Source of the DNA: an uncultured Clostridia bacterium
GTDB taxonomy: Bacteria > Bacillota > Clostridia > TANB77 > CAG-508
NCBI GenBank assembly: GCA_947630155.1
Contig: CANRGM010000019.1
Location: forward strand, 1 to 17,949
DNA length: 17,949 nucleotides
Direction: 5' to 3'
Position numbers and translations under genes: made by a program
The notes under the pieces: generated by a model
The model's database searches: none
What the model saw: only the letters and a program-made list of their open reading frames with translations
Told to the model about the DNA's origin: nothing
Shown here: one piece after another, positions 8,221-16,602 of the stretch
Layout of the letters: every line of letters starts with the position of its first letter
How positions within the stretch are numbered: the stretch's first letter is position 1

Positions 8221-9160
8221 CTTTGTTCTCCTTTACAAAATTTATAGTTTTTTCTAAACTTTCAACATCACCAATATTTAAAATGTTTACTTGTTTATCT
8301 TTTGACATTCTTTTTACAAAACCAGATAATGTTTTGCCTGGACCAATTTCAATAAATGTATCCACTCCATCATTTAACATTGTTTCTATTGATTTTGAAA
8401 ATCTAACTGGGCTAATTATATGTTTTGTAAGTATTTCTGGATAATTGTCTTCATCTTTATAAAAAGTTCCATCAATATTTTTTACAACTTTTGAAGTAAA
8501 TTTCTTATAATTTGTTTTATCTAAGTCATTTCTTAAACATTTTGCACTTTCCATCAATTTTTCAGTATGAAATGGTCCTGATGTATTTAGTGTTTTTACT
8601 AATTTTGCACCTAATTCTTTAGCAATTTTTCCAGCTTCTTCTACTGCACTTGCTTCTCCAGAAATTACAACTTGACCTACACAATTATAATTTACTGGAA
8701 CTACAAAACCTGAACTTGCATTATTACAAGCAGTTTCAACCTTTTCATCATCTAAACCTATAATGGCTGCCATAGACCAATTTCCTTCTGGAGCTAAGTC
8801 TTGCATATATTCTCCTCTATTTTTAACCAGTTTTACACCATCTTCAAAGTCTAATAAATTACTATAAATTAGTGCAGAATATTCACCAAGGCTTAATCCT
8901 GCTGATACCTCAGCTTGTATATTATTTTGTTTTAATATTTCTAAAATGCCTAAACTCATTGTTAATATACAAATTTGAGTATATTTAGTTTTATCTAGCT
9001 TATCATCTAATCCCTCAAATGAAATTCCAGCCACATCAATACCAGTTATATTTTTAACATTGTCATATATGTCTTTAAAACATTCATATTTTTCATATAA
9101 ATCTTTCCCCATACCTACAAATTGTGAGCCTTGACCTGGAAATAAAAATCCTATTTTCAT
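8213..9160 (-). CDS. fabD: Malonyl-CoA:ACP transacylase
   Basis: 315 residues, normal for FabD. It moves malonyl from CoA to ACP, feeding FabF. Motifs: FPGQGSQ at residues 7-13, the nucleophile Ser90 in GLSLGEYSAL, and the catalytic His198 in SGPFHTEKLM. The E. coli motif is GHSLGE; a Leu in place of that His is common in Firmicutes, so it is not a defect. It starts 6 bases after the biotin ligase gene and overlaps fabG. Confidence 0.96.
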   Translation of the reverse strand: MKIGFLFPGQGSQFVGMGKDLYEKYECFKDIYDNVKNITGIDVAGISFEGLDDKLDKTKYTQICILTMSLGILEILKQNNIQAEVSAGLSLGEYSALIYSNLLDFEDGVKLVKNRGEYMQDLAPEGNWSMAAIIGLDDEKVETACNNASSGFVVPVNYNCVGQVVISGEASAVEEAGKIAKELGAKLVKTLNTSGPFHTEKLMESAKCLRNDLDKTNYKKFTSKVVKNIDGTFYKDEDNYPEILTKHIISPVRFSKSIETMLNDGVDTFIEIGPGKTLSGFVKRMSKDKQVNILNIGDVESLEKTINFVKENKDE

Positions 9161-9166
9161 TTTTAT

Positions 9167-9781
9167 CTAACCCTCTATTCTTTTTAAAATTACCTGTTCT
9201 ATCTTATTACAAAATTCAGTTAAAAAGCTTTCTATATCTATTACAATTCCAAATTCTTTTTTGAATGATGTTGCTATATTTTCTATTTCCTTTTCAAAAT
9301 TAATTTGAGAATTATTTATTCCTATTCCAACAACTAAAAATTTAACATTATCTCCACTAAGTCTTGTTTGCGTTAAAATTCCACCTATTTTTTTCCCATT
9401 AACATATAAATCGTTTGGCGGTTTAATCTCAAGCAAAATGTTATATCTTTCTTTTATAATATCTGCTATTGTTTCAGCTATTTGAATTGTAAGTCCATCA
9501 ATTCTACTCACTTTGCAATTTAATTTCATATAAAAAGAAAAGGCAATATTTTTTTCTCTTGTATACCATGTTCTTCCATGAGTTCCTATTCCATCTGTTT
9601 GTTTTTCTGTTCTTATAAGCATACCATCTACAATTTCATTGCTATCAATTCTTCTCCATACTTCTTTTTGTGTAGAATCAATTTCCTTGTAATAAATATA
9701 ATGTTTCCCTAATACCTTTGTTTCTAAATTCTGTAAGTTTGCATTAAACTGAAATGGTGTTAATTCTCGCAATATTTTCAT
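9167..9781 (-). CDS. birA: Biotin--[acetyl-CoA carboxylase] ligase, catalytic domain only
   Basis: About 204 residues. It activates biotin with ATP and attaches it to AccB. Visible family features: EIDSTQKE (33-40), TDGIGTHGRTW (62-72) at the place of the biotin-binding GRGRxG loop, KPPNDLYVNGKKIGGIL (120-136) and VGIGIN (151-156). There is no N-terminal helix-turn-helix, so unlike E. coli BirA it should not act as a repressor, and the C-terminal cap domain seems short or absent. The loop (GIGTHG rather than GRGRxG) and KPPND rather than KWPND are divergent. The gene overlaps the end of the upstream ligase gene by 38 bases. The ATG at 9779-9781 touches its only SD (AAAAAGGG), so a TTG at codon 4 (9770-9772), 9 bases after that SD, may be the true start. 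Confidence 0.85.
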   Translation of the reverse strand: MKILRELTPFQFNANLQNLETKVLGKHYIYYKEIDSTQKEVWRRIDSNEIVDGMLIRTEKQTDGIGTHGRTWYTREKNIAFSFYMKLNCKVSRIDGLTIQIAETIADIIKERYNILLEIKPPNDLYVNGKKIGGILTQTRLSGDNVKFLVVGIGINNSQINFEKEIENIATSFKKEFGIVIDIESFLTEFCNKIEQVILKRIEG

Positions 9782-11435
9782 CCCTTTTTATTTTATTAGT
9801 TGATGTTTTTATTAATGGCTCTTCAGAAAAAACAATTCCTCTAATAGCCTTATAACTAGGCATCAAACTATTTACTTCCTTAATTTTTTGATGAAATGTT
9901 TTATAAATTTCATCAAGTGTATTTACATTATATGTGTTTTGGACTTCATCTTTGTCATATACGATTTCAACATTTAATCTAATATCATCTTTTGTCCTAT
10001 TAGTTATTTTCCCAAATACAAAAGACTCTTTTACACCATCTATTTTATTTACCAGTTTTTCCATTTCCTCTGGGAAAATGTTTTTACCGTTTTTTAATAC
10101 AATTACACTTTTCTTTCTTCCACAAATAAATATGTATCCATCTTCATCTATTGTAGCTAAGTCACCAGTTAAGAACCAACCATCATTAAACACTTTTTGT
10201 GTTGCTACTTCATCATTTAAGTAACCAAGCATTATGCTGTCTCCTTTAACTGCTAGTTCTCCAATTCCATCTTGATTAGGATTAATTATCTTAGCTTTTA
10301 TTCCATTTAAAGCACTTCCTATTGAAGATGGTTTGTAATTATCTTCTGAACCTACTGCAATTACTGGAGATGTTTCTGTTAATCCATAACCTTGAACCAT
10401 GTTAAATCCCCAAAGTCTGAATCCTTTTTCAACCTCTGGATCAAGAGCTGCTGCACCACTAACTAGAATTTTTGTGTTAGTAGATAAACTTTCATGTATT
10501 TGCTTAAACATTTCTTTTCTTTCATTCATTGGGCAATTTTCAGCTTTTGCTTCCATAGATTTTAATAATTCCAAATTTCCTTCTTTTTCAAATTTCTTTC
10601 TAATGTTTTTATATATATTTTCATAAACTGCTGGAACACATAACAATACTGATATTTTATTTGCCTTTAAATCTTCAGTGATATGTCTTAGACCTCTTCC
10701 AAAAACAATTTTTGACCCAGTGTAAAGTGGATATAAAAATCCTACTGTACATTCAAAAACATGATGTAGCGGTAATACTGAAAGGAAAGTATCATTTTCA
10801 TTTATTTTTAATCTATCATTTATAGACATTAAATTTGAACATATATTTTTATGAGATAACATTACTGCTTTTGACTTTGAAGTTGTACCTGATGTAAATA
10901 GTAATATATTCATTGCATTTTCATCTATATTACTATCTATAAAATCTCTATTACCATTATTAATAAGTTCTTTTCCTTTTTCCAATAATTTGCTTTGACT
11001 ATATACACTTTCTTTATTTTTTACTTCTCCCATAGAAATTAATATTTGCAAATTATTATCATCTTTTTGACTAATATTTTTAATTATATCTTCATATTTT
11101 TCATCAAAAAATATAGCATTTACCTCTGATCTTTTAACCAAATTCTCTAACTCATTTTCTGGTAGTGTTTTATCTAATGGAACAACAGCCCCTGTTCCAC
11201 ATACTATTGATAAATACGCCATTTCCCAATTAAAGCTATTTTGACCTATTACAGCTATTCTTTTACCTTTTAATCCCATATTCATTAATGCTGTACCTAA
11301 ATAATTTACTTTATCTCTAAACTCTTTATGTGTAACTATATTGTTATTTATTTCATATGCTGGTCTATCAGCATATTTTTCTCCACTTTTATATAACATA
11401 TCTTTAATATTAGATATTGTTGAATTATCATTCAT
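9744..11435 (-). CDS. AMP-forming acyl-CoA (or acyl-ACP) synthetase
   Basis: 563 residues, ANL superfamily, close in length to FadD. It activates a carboxylic acid, probably a fatty acid, as acyl-AMP and passes it to a thiol. Motifs in order: P-loop TSGTTSKSKAVM (181-192), VQGYGLTETSP (347-357), hinge region GWFLTGDLATIDEDGYI (419-435) and CGRKKSV, then Lys548 in TSTNKIKR, the adenylation lysine. The acceptor, CoA or ACP, cannot be read from sequence. First gene of the fatty acid operon, with SD AAGGAG about 10 bases before the ATG. Its place beside ACP and FAS genes suggests feeding of free fatty acids into the pathway (inference). Confidence 0.85.
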   Translation of the reverse strand: MNDNSTISNIKDMLYKSGEKYADRPAYEINNNIVTHKEFRDKVNYLGTALMNMGLKGKRIAVIGQNSFNWEMAYLSIVCGTGAVVPLDKTLPENELENLVKRSEVNAIFFDEKYEDIIKNISQKDDNNLQILISMGEVKNKESVYSQSKLLEKGKELINNGNRDFIDSNIDENAMNILLFTSGTTSKSKAVMLSHKNICSNLMSINDRLKINENDTFLSVLPLHHVFECTVGFLYPLYTGSKIVFGRGLRHITEDLKANKISVLLCVPAVYENIYKNIRKKFEKEGNLELLKSMEAKAENCPMNERKEMFKQIHESLSTNTKILVSGAAALDPEVEKGFRLWGFNMVQGYGLTETSPVIAVGSEDNYKPSSIGSALNGIKAKIINPNQDGIGELAVKGDSIMLGYLNDEVATQKVFNDGWFLTGDLATIDEDGYIFICGRKKSVIVLKNGKNIFPEEMEKLVNKIDGVKESFVFGKITNRTKDDIRLNVEIVYDKDEVQNTYNVNTLDEIYKTFHQKIKEVNSLMPSYKAIRGIVFSEEPLIKTSTNKIKRDENIARINTISV

Positions 11436-11485
11436 TTTCTAATCTCTCCTTTATATCATGCTTTGTATATTAAACCACAAAAATG

Positions 11486-11518
11486 AAAAAATGTCACTAG
11501 TCTAGGTGGTCATTTTTT
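11486..11518 (-). terminator. Intrinsic terminator of the mutL-tcdA unit
   Basis: An A-rich/T-rich hairpin overlaps the tcdA stop codon: arm 11506-11518 pairs with 11486-11497, with one bulged base and a loop holding CTAGACTA on the coding strand. On the minus strand it ends in six Ts. It separates mutL-tcdA from the fatty acid operon that starts 50 bases later. A few promoter-like matches (TATACA, TATAAA) lie between it and the acyl ligase start, but none is convincing. Confidence 0.7.
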
Positions 11519-12272
11519 TGTTATTGGTATTAATAATATCTTTAATAACCTCTCCAGCAATAATTAATCCGGCTACTGATGGTACAAATGAAATACTTCC
11601 TGGAACCTGATTTCTAGCAGTACACTTTCTTTTAGTTCCTGGAGGACATACACAATTATTCTTACAACTAATCTCTTCTGTTTCCATAGGTTTTATTGGT
11701 TCTTCTTTAGAATAAACTACTTTTAATTTTTGTATTCCTCTTGCTCTTAACTCTTTTCTCATAACCTTAGCAAGTGGACATATACTTGTTTTATAAATAT
11801 CGGTAACCTCAAATTTAGTAGGATCTAATTTATTACCAGTTCCCATACTTGAAATAATTGGAATATTTAATTTATTAGCTCTCATTACCAGTTCAATCTT
11901 TGCAGTTACAGTATCTACACTATCTACTATGTAATCTACAGTATTATCCAATATTTCAGGACTATCAGGCATAAAAAATTCTTGATAAATTTCAACATTT
12001 GCATTTGGATTTATTTCTAAGATTCTTTCTTTTGCTACTTCAACTTTTTGCTTTCCAATAGTTTTTCTTGTTGCAATTATCTGCCTATTCAAATTTGTTA
12101 AACATACCTTATCATCATCAATTAGAATAAAGTTTTGAACTCCAGCTCTTACAAGTCCTTCCACCACATAAGAGCCAACTCCACCTATACCAAAAATAGC
12201 AACCTTTGAATTATTTAGTTTTTCTACCCCATCTTTACCTATTATTAATTCTGTTCTTGAAAATTGATTCAT
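11502..12272 (-). CDS. tcdA: tRNA threonylcarbamoyladenosine dehydratase (TcdA/CsdL)
   Basis: About 256 residues. An E1/ThiF-like ATP-dependent enzyme that converts t6A at tRNA position 37 into cyclic t6A. It opens FSRTELIIGKDGVEKL, then the nucleotide loop FGIGGVGSYV and IDDDKVCLTNLNRQ. The active-site region CPLAKVMRKELRARGI and the C-terminal QVPGSISFVPSVAG are typical of TcdA rather than MoeB or ThiF. The Cys-rich stretch CKNNCVCPPGTKRKC is seen in many clostridial versions. The ATG at 12270-12272 is chosen because AGAGGT lies 8 bases before it; a GTG 42 bases upstream, next to the mutL stop, lacks an SD. It follows mutL by 41 bases and is probably co-transcribed with it. Confidence 0.92.
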   Translation of the reverse strand: MNQFSRTELIIGKDGVEKLNNSKVAIFGIGGVGSYVVEGLVRAGVQNFILIDDDKVCLTNLNRQIIATRKTIGKQKVEVAKERILEINPNANVEIYQEFFMPDSPEILDNTVDYIVDSVDTVTAKIELVMRANKLNIPIISSMGTGNKLDPTKFEVTDIYKTSICPLAKVMRKELRARGIQKLKVVYSKEEPIKPMETEEISCKNNCVCPPGTKRKCTARNQVPGSISFVPSVAGLIIAGEVIKDIINTNNKKMTT

Positions 12273-12313
12273 AATTTTACCTCTTTCTATATAGCTTATC
12301 ACAACAAAATACA

Positions 12314-14032
12314 CTAACTCTTAAGCTGACCATTTTCCATATGGCCAAGCTTAACTGTTGTTGGTCTTCCATGCGGACAGGTATAAGGATTTTTTAATTT
12401 AAGCAATCTATCAAGCAATTTATGAACTTCATCCTCACCCAAATCCATATTTGCCTTAACAGCAGCCTTACAAGCAACTGTTGCAATAAATCTTTCTTCT
12501 ATATCCTTTATAGTAGTTCTTTCTTTTGTAATCATTTCATCCAATATATCCATAAAAATATTTTTAGTATCAATTTTTATTTTATATTCAATATCTGGTA
12601 TTCCATTAATTTTAACGCTGTTATCGCCAAAAATTTCAATATCAAATCCATAATTTTGAAATAGCTCAATATTATTTTGAATAAACTCCATTTCTTTATG
12701 TGTAAGATTCACGACCTCTGGAACTAGCATTAACTGGCTATTGTTCTTAATGTTATTTTTATAATTTTCTTTAATCTGTTCATAAAGCACTCTTTCATGA
12801 GCTGCATGTTGATCAATTAAAAATAATTCATTATCAATTTCTACTGTTATATATGTTCTAAATAAAATTCCTGAATATTTATAATTAACATTTCGAATGC
12901 TATCTCTATTAATTAATTCAACCTTCTGTAATTTTGAAGGCTTATCAACTTGTTTATCAGTATTATAATGATTGGTTAAGAATTCAAATTCATTTTCAAT
13001 ATATGTTTCTTTATTATTTTCAATCTCATTATTTCCAAGAAATTCTTTATTTAACAGAGCACCTTTAATAGCATGATACATTATCTTATATAATGTTTGC
13101 TCATCTTTAAATCTTACCTCCATTTTTGTTGGATGAACATTTACATCATAATAATCAGCTGGCATTTCCATATTCAAAATGAAAAAACCGTATTTGCCTA
13201 TACCAGTACCACCTTTAAATGCTTGATCTGCACTATTGGTAAGCATTTGATTTTTTATATTTCTTTTATTCAAAAATAAAATTTGATCTTTCCTTGTATC
13301 TTTTGCCATAAGAGTATTACCTACAACACCTGTTACTCTTACATCACCTTCTTTATAATCAACTTCAATTAAATTATCTTTTACTTCTTTTCCATATAAT
13401 GTATATACTATATCTTTTATATTTCCATTCCCGCTTGACTGAAATACATTTTTCCCATCATTTATAAGTTTTATAGCTACATCTAAGTTAGATAATGCTA
13501 TTTTTTGTACCAACTCTTTAATATATCTAAACTCTGTAGCATCCTGCTTAAGAAATTTATATCTAACTGGCGTATTAAAAAATAAATTTTCAACAGTTAT
13601 TGTGGTACCTACTTGACTACCAACTTCCTCCTGACTAATTATATCTCCTGCTTCTGCCACAAGTTTTACTCCTGCTGACATCTCAGCTGTTTTAGACACA
13701 ATAGTTACTCTTGAAATTGCCACAATACTAGCCAAAGCCTCTCCTCTGAACCCCATAGTATACGTTTTTTCCAAATCCTCTATTTGCCTTATTTTACTCG
13801 TAGCATGTCTTTCTAAAGCAATTGGCATATCATCTAACTCTATCCCTTTTCCATTATCTGATACACGTATAAATGTTTTTCCTCCATTTTTTACTTCTAC
13901 AACAATATTTTTACTCCCCGCATCAATTGAGTTTTCTACTAATTCTTTCACAACATTTGCCGGTCTTTCTATAACCTCCCCAGCTGCAATTTTATTAATA
14001 GTTAACTCATCTAATAATACAATATTTCCCAT
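12314..14032 (-). CDS. mutL: DNA mismatch repair protein MutL
   Basis: 572 residues. The N-terminal GHKL ATPase shows VVKELVENSIDAG (27-39), SDNGKGI (58-64) and YTMGFRGEALASI (91-103); the middle domain has FFNTPVRYKFLK and VHPTKMEVRF. The C-terminal domain holds the endonuclease motif DQHAAHERVLYE (407-418), ACKAAVKAN (520-528) and CPHGRPT (552-558), so this is a nicking MutL as in most bacteria without MutH. The linker (about 335-380) is short and Asn/Glu-rich. No mutS lies directly upstream; instead there is a promoter and then a 251-bp inverted-repeat element. A weak SD (AAGTGGA) precedes the ATG. Confidence 0.96.
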   Translation of the reverse strand: MGNIVLLDELTINKIAAGEVIERPANVVKELVENSIDAGSKNIVVEVKNGGKTFIRVSDNGKGIELDDMPIALERHATSKIRQIEDLEKTYTMGFRGEALASIVAISRVTIVSKTAEMSAGVKLVAEAGDIISQEEVGSQVGTTITVENLFFNTPVRYKFLKQDATEFRYIKELVQKIALSNLDVAIKLINDGKNVFQSSGNGNIKDIVYTLYGKEVKDNLIEVDYKEGDVRVTGVVGNTLMAKDTRKDQILFLNKRNIKNQMLTNSADQAFKGGTGIGKYGFFILNMEMPADYYDVNVHPTKMEVRFKDEQTLYKIMYHAIKGALLNKEFLGNNEIENNKETYIENEFEFLTNHYNTDKQVDKPSKLQKVELINRDSIRNVNYKYSGILFRTYITVEIDNELFLIDQHAAHERVLYEQIKENYKNNIKNNSQLMLVPEVVNLTHKEMEFIQNNIELFQNYGFDIEIFGDNSVKINGIPDIEYKIKIDTKNIFMDILDEMITKERTTIKDIEERFIATVACKAAVKANMDLGEDEVHKLLDRLLKLKNPYTCPHGRPTTVKLGHMENGQLKS

Positions 14033-14080
14033 AACTAATTTCCACTTTCCTAAAAAAATTAAAATTCACTAATCACATGT

Positions 14081-14109
14081 ATTATACAATATTTTTTCCT
14101 TCCAAACAA
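14081..14109 (-). promoter_or_regulatory. Promoter of mutL-tcdA
   Basis: On the minus strand, -35 TTGTTT (14104-14109), 17-base spacer, and a consensus -10 TATAAT (14081-14086). Expected start near 14074, giving a leader of about 40 bases. Confidence 0.75.
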
Positions 14110-14169
14110 TACATTACCCAATTTTATTAACTAAATCCACACTATCTAACACAAAAAAACCACAGAGTA

Positions 14170-14420
14170 GTCAAAAAACTCAGTATGAGTATGGCGGTGG
14201 ATATATATTGTTTTGAAAATGCGGCTTAAGTGGGGACCGGCTAGCTACAGAGAGTTATAATTCCCCAAACCACCACAAAAACCAAAACGTCTCTATTCTT
14301 CCCCACTGCCATACACCAATTCGACTATCTCACTCAGGAATTATTACTCTCTGTGCGCTGTTGGGAAGCATTTTCAAAACAATATATATCCACCGCCATA
14401 CTCATACTGAGTTTTTTGAC
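14170..14420. repeat. 251-bp inverted-repeat element with 53-bp perfect arms
   Basis: Arms 14170-14222 and 14368-14420 are exact reverse complements over 53 bases. Inside lies a second nested pair, 14247-14264 with 14337-14354, 18 bases with one mismatch. About 72 bases remain as an apical loop, rich in CCAAACC/CCACA-type sequence. A competing pairing TGGGG (14231-14235) with CCCCA (14263-14267) is also possible. No reading frame of note lies inside and I see no target-site duplication. The element is more GC-rich than the surrounding spacer. It lies between the thrS terminator and the mutL promoter, so on the minus strand it seems to be outside both transcripts. Possible identities: MITE-like non-autonomous element, long-hairpin RNA, or cruciform-forming site. 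I cannot choose between them. Confidence 0.85.
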
Positions 14421-14439
14421 GGCCCCCTGCAAAAGCACC

Positions 14440-14469
14440 AAAAAAACACATTCCTAAAAATGTGTTTTT
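14440..14469 (-). terminator. Intrinsic terminator of thrS
   Basis: Arms 14459-14469 and 14442-14452 form an 11-bp stem with a 6-base loop, and seven Ts follow on the minus strand. It starts 6 bases after the thrS stop codon. Confidence 0.85.
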
Positions 14470-14475
14470 CTAATT

Positions 14476-16410
14476 CTAACCAATAAAATTTTCAATCTCA
14501 CTCTTTATATCATCAACAAACTCATCCACCAAAACAGCACCAACATCCCCATCTTTTCTAGAGCGAACACCCACAGTACCAGCTTGAACTTCCTTATCCC
14601 CAATAACCAACATATACGGAACCTTCTCAAGCTGAGCCTCACGAATTTTATACCCAATCTTTTCATTCCTATCATCTAACTCAACCCTAATATGATTTCT
14701 TCTCAACTTATCTACAACTTCATTAGCATACTCAAGTTGATTATCCGTAATAGTCATAACTTTAACCTGAACTGGTGAAAGCCAAGTAGGAAAATTTCCC
14801 TTAGTTTCTTCAATCAAGAAAGACATAAATCTATCTGAAGAACCAAGAATTGCTCTATGAATTACAACTGGTCTATGTTCTTTACCATCTTCTCCAACAT
14901 AAGTTAAATCAAATCTTTCAGGTAAAGCAAAATCTAATTGACATGTTGGAATTGTAACATCATGATTTAACGCAGTTTTTATTTGAATATCAATTTTTGG
15001 CCCATAAAAAGCTGCTTCACCTTCTGCCTCATAGAAGTCTATATTTAGCTCTTTCAAAATTGCTCTTAACTGACTTTCAGCTGTCTCCCACATCTCATCA
15101 TTATCTATATATTTTTCTACATTATTTTTATCTCTTAAAGATAATCTATACTTAAATGCAGATGCTGGGAACCCAAAATCTTTTTGATAAACTTCAACTA
15201 TTAATTTTAAAACTTTTCCAACTTCATCTTTTATCTGATCAGGTCTTACAAAAAGATGAGCATCATTTTGGCACATTTGGCGAACTCTTTCTAACCCGCA
15301 AACTGCGCCACTATTTTCATATCTAAAATCATGTGCAAGTTCTCCAATTTTAATTGGAAGATCTCTATAAGAACGCAATTCACTCTTATAAATCAACATA
15401 TGATGTGGACAATTCATAGGTCTTAAAACCATTTCTTCCTCATCCATTTTCATTACTGGAAACATATCATCTTTATAATGATCCCAATGTCCACTTGTTT
15501 TATATAACTCCACATTAGCCAATGATGGTGTATATACATGTTGATATCCAAGAGCCAACTCTTTATCTTGAATATATCTTTCCAAAATTCTTCTTATTGT
15601 AGCCCCATTTGGTAAATACATAGGAAGTCCTGAGCCTACTAATTTATGAGTCATAAATAATTTTAACTCTTTACCTATTTTTCTATGATCTCTTTGTTTA
15701 GCCTCTTCTAAAAATTGTAAATGTTCTTCTAATTGACTAGCTTTTGGAAAAGAAATTGCATATATTCTTTGAAGCATTTTATTCTTTTCACTACCTCTCC
15801 AATATGCACCAGAAGAACTTAAAATCTTTACAGCTTTAATCTTTCCTGTACTCATTAAATGTGGCCCAGCGCATAAATCTGTAAAATCTCCTTGTTTATA
15901 AAAACTTATTTCCTCTCCTTCAGCCAAATCATTAATTAATTCTTGTTTATATGGCTCATCTTTCATTAATTCTAAGGCTTCACTCTTTGGAAGTGAGAAT
16001 CTTTCTATTGGTAAATCCTCTTTAATTATTTTTTTCATTTCTTCTTCAATTTTAGCTTTATCTTCATCTGTAAAAGGATTTTCAACATCAAAATCGTAAT
16101 AGAATCCCTCATCAATTGCTGGACCTATCGCAAGTTTTGCATTTGGAAATAATCTTTTTATTGCTTGTGCCATTATATGTGATGTTGTATGCCAATAAGC
16201 TTTTTTTCCATCTATATCACTCTCAAATGTTAATATTTCTAGCTTGCAATCTTCATTTATTATTGTTCTTAAATCTTTTACTTCGCCATTGACTTTTCCA
16301 GCAGTTGCAACTCTTGCCAAACCTTCACTTATACTTTTAGCAATTTCTAAGATGCTTAATCCTGACTCCACTTCCTTTACAGAGCCATCCTTTAATTCAA
16401 TTTTAATCAT
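14476..16410 (-). CDS. thrS: Threonyl-tRNA synthetase
   Basis: 644 residues, full length. It charges tRNA-Thr and clears mischarged Ser-tRNA-Thr. Domain order: TGS (about 1-62), editing domain with HTTSH (74-78) and CAGPH (180-184), class II catalytic core with RPMNCPHHM (330-338; Cys334 is a zinc ligand), HDFRYENSGAV and the motif 3 region HRAILGSSDRF, then the C-terminal anticodon-binding domain. SD AAAGGAGGAG lies about 6 bases before the ATG. It is a single-gene unit, with a T-box leader before it and its own terminator after it. Confidence 0.98.
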   Translation of the reverse strand: MIKIELKDGSVKEVESGLSILEIAKSISEGLARVATAGKVNGEVKDLRTIINEDCKLEILTFESDIDGKKAYWHTTSHIMAQAIKRLFPNAKLAIGPAIDEGFYYDFDVENPFTDEDKAKIEEEMKKIIKEDLPIERFSLPKSEALELMKDEPYKQELINDLAEGEEISFYKQGDFTDLCAGPHLMSTGKIKAVKILSSSGAYWRGSEKNKMLQRIYAISFPKASQLEEHLQFLEEAKQRDHRKIGKELKLFMTHKLVGSGLPMYLPNGATIRRILERYIQDKELALGYQHVYTPSLANVELYKTSGHWDHYKDDMFPVMKMDEEEMVLRPMNCPHHMLIYKSELRSYRDLPIKIGELAHDFRYENSGAVCGLERVRQMCQNDAHLFVRPDQIKDEVGKVLKLIVEVYQKDFGFPASAFKYRLSLRDKNNVEKYIDNDEMWETAESQLRAILKELNIDFYEAEGEAAFYGPKIDIQIKTALNHDVTIPTCQLDFALPERFDLTYVGEDGKEHRPVVIHRAILGSSDRFMSFLIEETKGNFPTWLSPVQVKVMTITDNQLEYANEVVDKLRRNHIRVELDDRNEKIGYKIREAQLEKVPYMLVIGDKEVQAGTVGVRSRKDGDVGAVLVDEFVDDIKSEIENFIG

Positions 16411-16551
16411 AAAAACTCCTCCTTTACTTTATTACGAACTAATATTGGTCTTATAATCCGAAAACTACTTTCGAATTTTTTTCTGCATTTTTTAGAAGTT
16501 ACTTAATTATTTAATTTCCATAAGATTATATTCCTTAAGTCTTGTTTCACT

Positions 16552-16602
16552 AAAAAAGCACTCCTATAAATGCAAAATACCTTTACATTTATAGGAGTGC
16601 TT
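16552..16602 (-). terminator. T-box regulatory terminator
   Basis: Perfect 17-bp stem (16586-16602 with 16556-16572) with a 13-base loop, followed by six Ts on the minus strand. It is the OFF structure of the thrS T-box. The thrS ATG lies about 140 bases further on. That long spacer (16411-16551) has a small CGAAA/TTTCG hairpin near 16459-16473 and nothing else I recognise. Confidence 0.9.

Noticed and set aside
8213..9160. FabD active-site motif GLSLGE as a damaging change from GHSLGE
   Set aside because: The Leu variant is common in Firmicutes FabD, and the catalytic Ser90 and His198 are both present.
11436..11485. Promoter and FapR-like operator ahead of the fatty acid operon
   Set aside because: Only weak -10-like matches, one touching the SD, and no palindrome are visible, so I did not list a promoter.
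14222..14368. Invertible DNA switch flanked by inverted repeats
   Set aside because: The enclosed segment is itself mostly palindromic, contains no recognisable promoter, and no recombinase gene is nearby. A folded element fits better, though read-pair orientation would settle it.
14170..14420. Retron, CRISPR or attachment-site interpretation of the palindromic element
   Set aside because: No reverse transcriptase, Cas or integrase gene lies in the window, there are no regularly spaced repeats, and no tRNA-end duplication was seen.
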